A stretch of DNA of 64,000 bases from Thalassia testudinum (lineage: Eukaryota > Streptophyta > Magnoliopsida > Alismatales > Hydrocharitaceae). Position 1 is the first letter of the stretch. Each line of letters opens with the position of its first letter. Both the position numbers and the translations under genes were made by a program. Of this stretch, positions 55,882-64,000 are shown one piece after another. The stretch spans positions 32,301,501-32,365,500 of the forward strand of contig JAZHRO010000056.1 of assembly GCA_037157565.1 (NCBI GenBank), written 5' to 3'. The notes beneath the pieces were generated by a model, which worked only from the letters and a program-made list of their open reading frames with translations, was not told the origin of the DNA and did no database searches.

Positions 55882-57408
55882 TGATCACACGTATTTCGTG
55901 TGTTTGAAATCGGGGTTACGAGTAACCCGTCATCATAGTTGCAAAATATGTGGTCAAATAAAATTTATACCGAAACTCAAAAAGTGAGTCCCGGGTCGAA
56001 CATGGGGAGGCGAATGTTTGGTTTTGAAAATCTATGCTTTACTTTTATTTGTTTTTGGTTGTTTTTATCTTTTCTAATTTTTTGGTATTTTTAGCAAGCA
56101 AGAGATTCGATCAATGAAAACTTTATCTACTTGCAAAAATAAGCGAATGAGGGAGAGAGAGAGGAACAATCATCTATTAAAGAAGAATTGTTTCTTACAC
56201 TCTAAAAGTGAAAAATCTACGCTATGAAAGCGTAAAAGGATAGAATGAGGTGAGAGAAATCCCCCTCAACATTTGCTTTGAGGTCGACTCGCTCTGATGT
56301 CATCTAGATGAAGGTGGTGAGGAGTGGGACGAAGGAGGATGGAGTTAGAGGATGGGGTTGGATGGCGTCGCGGTGAGGATCTTCTTCCTAAAGGGTGGTG
56401 AGAGGATGGCCACGGGATGCTCCACGAATGGGGATGAGGGGAGGGAAAACTATTTCGTTTTCTACTCTAGAGGAGCATCTCGGGCTTGGGATAAGCTCTC
56501 TCTAGAGCCTTGGAGGTGGTGAGAGGAAGGAAGAGATGATTTGGAATGGTGGTAGGTAGGTCCTTCTATAGTGGTGGTGGAAGAACAAATTCTCATCTGG
56601 GTCATTACTGACATCCATAAACATCGCTGCAGCTGTCGCTGAAGATCCGCCCTTCAATTCCTCATGCTGGCATGCACAGACCATTAGTGACAGCTGTAAG
56701 CATCACTAAAGGTGCGCGTCGCTGAAGATCCGCGCTAATCCTCCGCTAGAACCTACTCCACTGGCGCACGCATCGCGCACTGTGTGCTTCACATGCCCAT
56801 CCTCCCCGTGCGCTACTGCTGCACGTGGGTGCAACCGTGCATGGTGCGCAGCTATGACAGTGGCTGTGTGTGGTGCGTTGCATGCGGCTGTAGCTATGCA
56901 CATGCATTGCTGCTGGCCAGCATTGGGCAGCCTGGATGGCTGCACATGGCGCCATCTGGGTTGTCCATTCTTCTTTCTTTTGTAAAGAGTGCTACGGTGC
57001 TCAGATCGAGATGATTCCCACACTGCTGGACTACGATCATCGCTCCGAATCCATCTGTACGGTTGTATTTTCCATTCGAAAACTGTATGGATGTCGCATT
57101 CCCCTTGGCTGCTGGTCTTCCTCAGACTTCGTATGATGCTATGTTTCTCCGATCTAGATGATTTCAGAGGTGTTAGACTTCGATCGTCGTCCTAATCAGA
57201 TCCGTATGATCCAATCATCCATCTGAGGCCCTAAAATAAGTCTTCTTCTCTCCTGACCATAAAAAGGATCCAATTAACCTAAAATATATGCAACTACTCT
57301 AAATGCAAAATGATGCATGTTATGCAATATTTATAACATGAAATGCAAATCTAAGCCTAGGAACATGCATGAATAGCCATTTTAACCTAAATAGATGTGT
57401 CAATGTCA
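55882..57408 (-). repeat. 3' LTR of D2
   Basis: In plus orientation TGATCACACG to AATGTCA. The TATA box equivalent at 56562-56571 reads ctatagaagg on the minus strand, so it is weakened by mutation. Confidence 0.8.
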
Positions 57409-57444
57409 TACCGGCTTGCTATCTTTTGCTAGTCCCTATCAAAA
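57409..57444 (-). promoter_or_regulatory. Polypurine tract and hairpin of D2
   Basis: On the minus strand the arms are ttttgatag and ctagcaaaa, followed by gatagcaagccggta. The G run is degraded compared with D1 and A. Confidence 0.7.
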
Positions 57445-58989
57445 TTAAACTACATGCTATGGATAAAATCAAAATTAGGATTAGGTCGCTTGGGCCTAAG
57501 TTGTTTATTAACAATAGAAAATTTCAACTAAGGTCCTAAACAATGAAAACTCAATAGTACCCGGGTGTCTGCCAGAATGCAGGCCGCCCAAGTCCTCACC
57601 TTATTTGAAAAGGTAGAATACATTTTTTTTATTTTTCTTCTTTTCTAACTTTTTTTTCTACTTTTGGATTTTGATAGTTCCAGGATAACTTTTTATGGCT
57701 ACCCGACCCGCCCAGGACTCGAAAAGGACTCTAAGTTCTAAGCATCTTGTGAAAATAGTAGGCGACCGTTAAAACAGACTTCGGGTTTCTACGACCCTAG
57801 GTGACCTTGCCTAGAGGTTTATCTTTTCGAATGGTAGCTTTCTCCCTACTTTTATTTATGGAGTCAACACAAGGGCAAACCCAATGTATATCTCCCCGGC
57901 TTATTCTACTTCCTCGCTTCTTCCCTAAGTGTTTTAGGAATTATTGTGCATTTTTGTGAGTTGGGCTCTGGACAACCAGCCAATGGGCTGCTACCCACGA
58001 CAACTTGCCAGCCATACTCATGCGGTGAAGTGTGGTTTTATTTGTTTCTTTTTTTTATTATTTTCTCCTTTTTCTATTTTTTTTCTTTTTATTTTTATTT
58101 TTAGCTAGGTGGCTTCCCTACTCTAAGATTTACCTAAAGGTAGTACAATGAAAATGGTCTTGTGGCTTGGATCTAGACAATCGGTTGATGAGCTATTACC
58201 ACCGACAACTTGCCAGCCATACCACCTTAAATAGTTCATTAGCTACCCAATTTCAGAAGAAAGCACCGAAAAGTGAGTCAGTGCAAAAAAATATGTGTAG
58301 ATGGTTAGGCTTAAAGACCCCTTAAACTAGAGGGTGGGTTGATAAGTCGCATACTTATCATCTCAAATTATTTATCAAATTAAAATGAGATTGACTTGGC
58401 GAGGACTCAAGACTAAGTCCACATTCAAGTGGACACCTAGGCTAATTAAGCCCGAAGACCTGAAGAGTCTAAGTGTTTAGGTCCTCTCGTATCATTTCCT
58501 AAAGTTAATAACTTCCAAATGCCAAAGTTCTCTTTTCCTAATTTCTTTCTTTTTTTTATCTTTCTCAAATTTTCAATTTTTTTAAATTTTATAAGAAACT
58601 AAAAGAAATTCTATGGAGTAAACATAATGATTTCAGGAATTGATTATCCACCCCCCATGCCTAAATGATGCAATGTCCTCATTGTAAAAACAATGACATG
58701 AAAGGGCAGAGTAAACAGAATATCACCTGAATTTTGAAACAACCTGATCAGCTCTGCAGAGAGAAGAGAGTATACACATGCGCTAATTTTAATGCCTTCA
58801 ACTACGCACAATATACATACAAAGAAGAAATTGAGAATTCACAAGTGTGAGCCAGAATCAAAATAAAAATATTGATCCTGAAACCTGCCAGCAGAAGATG
58901 TCCATAGACGTGGACCAGATTATGGTGCAGACCCATGCCCCAAGGTTGAGTGGTTCTCAGGTTTTGGATGAAAATCACCCAGAACCGAC
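57445..58989 (-). other. 3' untranslated region of D2 with paired blocks and internal polypurine block
   Basis: The paired 60-bp blocks are at 57960-58020 and 58167-58226. The internal polypurine block is at 58647-58685, where the purine run is intact (six G on the minus strand). Confidence 0.6.
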
Positions 58990-60519
58990 GGTTATTGTGC
59001 TTGCGGGGTCGGGCATGTAGTTTTGCGGTGTGCAACCCAAGACCAAAGTGTTGGACAACGGGTAAAGATGGCTCAATAGCTGCGGTTGTCCACTTAACAT
59101 CTAGCATAGAAAAATAATCAGTTATTTCGAGCTTGGGTTGCACGTGAAAGATATCTTAAGGGTCCTGATAGAAAGTAGGTGGTTTCAGATCAAAAAGTAC
59201 ACTTAGATCCAAAATCAAAGTTCCATCTGAATTAGCCTCCCAAATTTTTATTTCAACAATTCTATCTTCCAACATCAAGGGCTCAGGCTCTGGGACCTCT
59301 AGCATATCATTCACCCCATATGATTCTCCTAAGTCCAGAAATCGTGGCTGAATCAAGATTGACTTGGGCACAATGATCACAGAAGTCAGCTCTTCGGGGT
59401 GCAGATGAGGAATGGGGTCACTGATTGAATCATCAAGTAAATGAGGATTCGAATCCTCTAAGTTCGCCCCAACAGAACAAAATCTTCAATGACTAGGCTA
59501 TCACATGGTTCATCATGCTCCTCGAGCCCATTTGTCTCACTAAAATCATCTTCCTTAAGCTCAAGTGAGGCCTTACTGAGAGATTCCTCACCCTCAGAAT
59601 CAAAGAATCCATGATCCTCATTTATATATATCTCAAAATCATATGCCATTTCATGGTCCGTGGGGACATATTTTTCGTCATTCCCTGGCTCTAGAATCTC
59701 GGGTGAGAAACTCGATTCATCCTCAAAGGGTTGCTCTAGCCTAATTTGGTCATCTCCAATCTCAAAACATGTATCCCCCCCGATAGGTGCCTAAGAAGGT
59801 TTAGACATTGGCTCTCCTGAAGGGTGTTCATCTTGAGAATCATCCCAAGATTTGACTTGGGCAACCACAAATTTCATCCTCAACCTCGACAATTTCCTAA
59901 AAAGAAACTCACTCTGGTCTCTGTCCCTAACACTTTAGAGTAAATCCAATAAAGAGCTATTCAGCTCATCAATCATTTTTATCATAGGCTCCAATGCTTC
60001 AATGCGTGGTGTTGGTTGGGCTTCTAAAGATTGTATGGTGTTCCTCAAGTTAGCCAACACCCTGTCTTGGATCTGGTTCACTTTATCCGACTGGTTTGGT
60101 TCAGGTTTGGGTAGGTTTGGGTTCATTCTAAGGGAGTCAAGATATTGAGCTTCTTGGGTTCCTCCCTAATAGTAGGTCATCTCGGGTTGTTAAAGGAATG
60201 GTGGTGACCTATATCCAGCATAATTCTGGGGAGGGTAAGTGTTATAATCAGCATATCCTTCATGGTTGTAGATCTGATTAGGTTGATCATCAAATGGTGG
60301 AGATCTATAATCATTATAGCTCTAGGAAGGATAGTAATCATAGTCTTGTTGTCTAGGGTTAGACCTTGGATACTGAGGTTCGTAGTCATATCCCCAATAA
60401 AAGTTATCCTGGCTAGTGGATGGGTAATCATAAGTCGATTTAGGATAGTAATCCTCTTGAGGATACGTGTTGGTAGGAGGGTAGGATTGGAAATGTGCGA
60501 AAGATGTGGAAGGATACAT
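58990..60519 (-). pseudogene. Conserved retroelement protein of unknown function, D2 copy (broken)
   Basis: It starts at MYPSTSFAHFQSYPP (60519). The first three segments (60519-60322, 60126-59935, 59649-59458) share one frame, split by stops; the last part (59380-58990) is in the next frame. Matching parts are EALEPMIKMIDELNSSLLDLL, here limited to EPMIKMIDELNSS, the acidic middle and PKSILIQPRFLDL. The end QHFGLGLH corresponds to QLFGLRLH near the C-terminus of the A protein. Confidence 0.72.
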
Positions 60520-61734
60520 TGTGGAGTAGGAGGGAAAACAGAATAGAGAAAGATGCCCTGCAGTACAATCAAACAAACCTATCCTCATGTGGGTAGCCTA
60601 AAGACCTACAGACTCCAAGGACCCATCTTGAGATTATAAATGATTTAGTTTACTTTTATCCGATCAATCAAACCAGTTAGAAGGAGGGACTGGGGAGAAG
60701 GTTCTTCCTTTGCTTACGCCTCCGGTTCCTAGTGTACCCCCCAACTGTGGTCGTTTGATGCTACTCCTCTAGCTAGACATCAGATGGACCAGCAAAAGCA
60801 GATTAATCGAAAAAAATCTCAGTCTGAGCCCCGAAGAGTGAATCAATCCTTAAGGCCAATGTCTACTCGATTTTAATTAGGCTTGGGGTGCTTGTGCTCT
60901 TGGAATGTGATGGGCCCTTTAGATGGGTTCTGCCCTTAATGATCAGTTAAAATGTGTGTGCGTGCACAACCAAGGTTTTCAAATAAGGTTATTTGATTAT
61001 GTGTCTTTTAGGGTTTAATCTTGTTTAGTAGCATTTAGGGTTTAATTCTTAGGTTGGTTCAATCAAGGTTAAGTAGAACACTCCAAGTTTTGAAAACACG
61101 GGTGATGATATGCTCCTTTAAAAATAAAAAATAATGTGGAGTGCCTGGTTCAGTCCTAAGAATCAACCCTAAGTGGAAAGCTACTGATGAATCGCTCTTA
61201 ATTTAAGTGGTGCGGCCCAAATAAATCAATCAATTGGCCTATTCGAAATCACAGATTAAGGCACACAATGTCTTAGCCTAATCAGATTTCTACTCACTTA
61301 TGTGTTGGAGTTGAAGTGTCTCGGATCCACAGGTTAGATCCTGGTTAAGCGGTAGAATCAAAGTGGAGTGGTGCGCCTTAAGTCGAGAGTTGTGGGTGTT
61401 AAGGTGTGTCTCTTTCAGAAAATCCCACAATCAAATAACACTTTTTTTTATTTTTTATTTATTTATGTGGATGGAGAGGTGAGTGGAGGTGGCAAACAAA
61501 TAACCAAATCTATCCTAGGGTTTATAAAAAGCACCTAAGTTGATTTGGGTTTGAGTTATTAAGTTATGGAATGAAAAATAAGGTGGGGGTGGTGTGGGGG
61601 ACACTTACAAAACACTCTACCGCACTTGAATCTCCATGCTAGGGTACCTGCAAGACAATAGATCAGAGATAAGTAGGGTTAATGTTATGTAAATGCAAAG
61701 AAGCGCAGAAAATAATAAAGTAAATTCCATTGCC
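60520..61734 (-). other. Untranslated leader of D2
   Basis: About 1.2 kb without coding, and similar to the D1 leader along its length. I see nothing else in it. Confidence 0.5.
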
Positions 61735-61752
61735 TCCCTAGCAATAGTGCCA
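61735..61752 (-). promoter_or_regulatory. Primer-binding site of D2, degraded tRNA-Asp type
   Basis: On the minus strand it reads tggcactattgctaggga. It has five mismatches from the tRNA-Asp complement but sits in the same position, three bases from the LTR. Confidence 0.65.
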
Positions 61753-61755
61753 AAA

Positions 61756-62716
61756 TGATCGCAAGTGTTTCGTGTGTTTGAAATCGGGGTTACGAGTAAC
61801 CCGTCGTCGTAGTTGCAAAATGCGTGGTCAAATAAAATTTATACCGAAACCCGAAAAGTGAGTCCCGGGTCTAACAAGGGGAGGTGAACGTTTGGTTTTG
61901 GAAATCCAAGCTTTGCTTTTATTTACTTTTGGTTGTTTTTATCTTTTCTAATTTTTTTGGTATTTTTAGCAAGCAAGAGATTTGGTCGATGAAAACTTTA
62001 TCTACTTGCAAAAATAAGAGGGAGAGGGAGAGAGAGAGAGAGAGAAATAATCATCTATTCATGAAGAATTGTTTGTTACACTTTGAAAGCAGAAAATCTG
62101 CACTACGAAAGCGTAAAAAGATAGAATGAGGTGAGAGAAATCCCCCTCGACGGTTGCTCGGAGGACAACTCGCTCTGACGTTGCCTGGAGGAAGGTGGTG
62201 AGGAGTGGAATGAAGGAGGATGAAGCCGGAGGACGGAGGATAGGGCAGGACGGCGTCACAGCGAGGATCTTCTTCCCGAAGGGTGGTGGAGGACAGCCAT
62301 GGGATGCTCCACGAATGGGAATGAGGGGAGGGAAAACTATTTGGTTTTCTACTCTAGAGGAGCATCCCAGGCTTGGGACAAGCTCTCTCTAGAGCCTTGG
62401 AGGTGGTGAGAGGAAGAAAGGAAGAGATGATTTGGAATGGTGGTGGGTAGGTCCTTTTATAGTAGAGGAGGAAGAACAAATTCAAATCTAGGTCATTACT
62501 GATGTCCATAAACGACGCTGCAGCTATCGTTGAAGATCCGCCCTTCAATTCCTCTTGCTGGCACATGCAGATCATTAATGACGTAGCAAGCATCACTAAA
62601 GGCACACATCGCTAAAGATCCACAACTATCCTCCGCTGGTGCATGCATCACGCGCTGCGTGCTTCACGAGCCCGTGCTCCCCACACCGTGCACGCACGCG
62701 TGCTGGCATGCGCTGC
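61756..62716 (-). repeat. 5' LTR of D2, cut by LTR E
   Basis: It matches 54236 to about 55190 in D1. The TATA box on the minus strand is at 62453-62462. The match stops near 62716, where the sequence of LTR E starts. Confidence 0.75.
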
Positions 62717-64000
62717 TGTTGTCAACGTTTTTGTGCGGATTTAAAGGCGTATTACGTTGCAGTAGAACCGACAAAACATTTAAACAAATATAAATAATTT
62801 TATTACTCGAACAACTAGAGTATCCGAGGTCGAACACAGGGAGCAAACTCAGTACTTTGTAAAACCCAAGAATACAACTGTTAAATGCAAATATAATTGA
62901 TTCAAAGAGTTTTAAAAAAGATGTAAAAAAAAATAGAATTAGACGTCAGATTTATGTATCAGACGTCTTAAATGTGATCTTTCTTTCTCTCTTCCTTCTT
63001 CTGCTTTGCCTTTCTGATCTCTTTGCAATCTTCCCTTGTCCTTCTTCTTCTTCTCTGCGAAGACTTCTAATCTTTCTGCTTTCCTTCTTCTCCTGCGAAG
63101 ACTTCTTTCTTTCTTCTTCTTCTGTCTTGCTCCTCCTTTCTTCGTTGCCTTCTTCTTCTTCTTTGGCTTGCTTTTCCTTCATCTGCAGCAGCCAAGTCCT
63201 TCTCCTGCGATCAGCCTGCCTGCACAGGAGCAAAACCTAACCCTTCTCCCTCCACCCGCGCGTCTCTCTCTCTCAAGCAATTCACTCAAACCGCTCTACC
63301 AGAGCCACGGTCTTAATCGAGTCGGATCGTACCCGGGACCAGGCGCACCTGCAGGTGTGTGATGCGTGAGGAGTGCGTAGGTCTAGGTCGGGTCGGATCT
63401 GCCAGGTCCGCGTGGTCAGGCTGCGGACGAGGCGGGTGGGGTCAGTGAGGGACCTCACCCCTGTGCTTACTGAGGCGATAAGAGTAAAACACAAAAACAA
63501 CTTATATGGTACCTGAGGGTTGCAATCCCACGATGTGGGACTATCTGGTCTCGCCTTCACGCGCGCCTGCAGAAGCCTCGTCGTGCGATTGCCCCGCAGC
63601 TGCTGGCTCTGCTAGCGCTCCTTGGCTAGACTCGTTCACCTCGTGACACTCGCACTAGTATGCAGCACCTGTAGCCTGGAAGACCGGGTGCCTGGAGCTT
63701 CGTTGGAGCTTCATCAGAGGTCGTCCATGGCGGCAGCGGCTCAAACCCTATCATACACAAAACGCGCCTCTCGGCCAAATCAGAATAGCTAGAGACCTTC
63801 GCCGTGGCACGGCGAAGGCGGTGGGCAGTGCTGCAGGCCGCAGGTCGGCCTAGGCGTGCGTGCCTAGGTCAACCTGTGGCCGGAGATGGTGGGTTGGTCG
63901 GGGGGTGATTGTGGAGGGCTGGAGTGGCAGTGGTAGGGTGGAGTGTGTTCCTGGAGGTGAGGCGGAGCTTTCGAGGTGGTTGGCGAGCCGTGTGGAGGGC
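62717..64000 (-). repeat. Partial LTR E, related to the LTR of element B
   Basis: It starts TGTTGTCAACG and runs off the window. On the minus strand it resembles the end of the B LTR: ctccctgtgttcgacctc near 62830, gagtaataaaa, a purine tract (62985-63190), GACGTC boxes near 62941-62970 and gaggtccctcac-like sequence. It may be a full element or a solo LTR; the other end is outside the window. The exact start is uncertain by about three bases. Confidence 0.6.

Larger units (their letters stand above)
55882..62716 (-). mobile_element. Element D2: non-autonomous LTR retrotransposon, same family as D1
   Basis: The 3' LTR is 55882-57408 (1527 bp), the internal region 57409-61755 and the 5' LTR 61756-62716, which is cut by LTR E. 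It has the same layout and internal blocks as D1. The target duplication cannot be checked because the far end is displaced by E. Confidence 0.78.

Noticed and set aside
62952..63233. Lysine/glutamate-rich minus-strand frame in LTR E
   Set aside because: It is a translation of the purine tract shared by B-family LTRs; low-complexity sequence gives such frames by chance.

Overview
This window is plant nuclear DNA made almost entirely of nested LTR retrotransposons, the kind of sequence found in pericentromeric heterochromatin of a medium or large angiosperm genome. I see no intact host gene, rRNA, tRNA gene or CRISPR array. The evidence for a flowering plant is the set of lineages present: Athila/Tat-type Ty3/gypsy elements primed by tRNA-Asp, and one Tekay/Del-like chromovirus primed by initiator tRNA-Met, in LTRs of 1.5 to 2.8 kb. 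I cannot name the genus.

Layout. The base layer is two minus-strand non-autonomous elements of one family, D1 (its 3' LTR fragment from 49367, ending 55785) and D2 (55882-62716), separated by 96 bp. An LTR (E, 62717-64000, minus) of a third family interrupts the 5' LTR of D2 and runs off the window. Into the 3' LTR of D1 went a minus-strand Athila-type array (1-49366) with the order truncated U3 - gag-pol - shared LTR - PBS - leader - gag, so two internal regions share one LTR. The shared LTR (6359-40617) was then split by element A (6846-24970, plus strand, non-autonomous) and element B (25213-39001, plus strand, degenerate Athila-type gag-pol). Element G (14234-24544, minus strand, Tekay-like) sits in the 3' LTR of A. 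A solo LTR (F, 2057-4226) sits in the gag of the left array copy. Target-site duplications are visible for F (TTAAT), A (GAAAA), G (CCAAA/CCAAG) and B (GTGGT/ATGGT).

How the parts relate. B and the array encode, in broken form, the gag, protease, reverse transcriptase, RNase H and integrase of the Athila/Tat group. A, D1 and D2 carry no recognisable pol. Each instead has one related open reading frame of unknown function, intact for 487 codons in A and broken in D1 and D2. All share the tRNA-Asp primer site. A, B and D also share a hairpin just before the terminal polypurine tract, an internal polypurine block about 1.2 to 1.35 kb before the 3' LTR (also in the array), and a conserved motif near the end of the LTR. 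This fits a parasite-and-helper relation in which A/D elements were moved by enzymes of an Athila/Tat partner. The 3' untranslated regions of A, D1 and D2 carry a paired block of about 60 bp that could fold.

By-eye LTR differences (about 8% for A, 6-7% for B and 3-4% for G, each over the first 200-430 bp) agree with the order of nesting. All coordinates and comparisons were made by reading, without alignment software.
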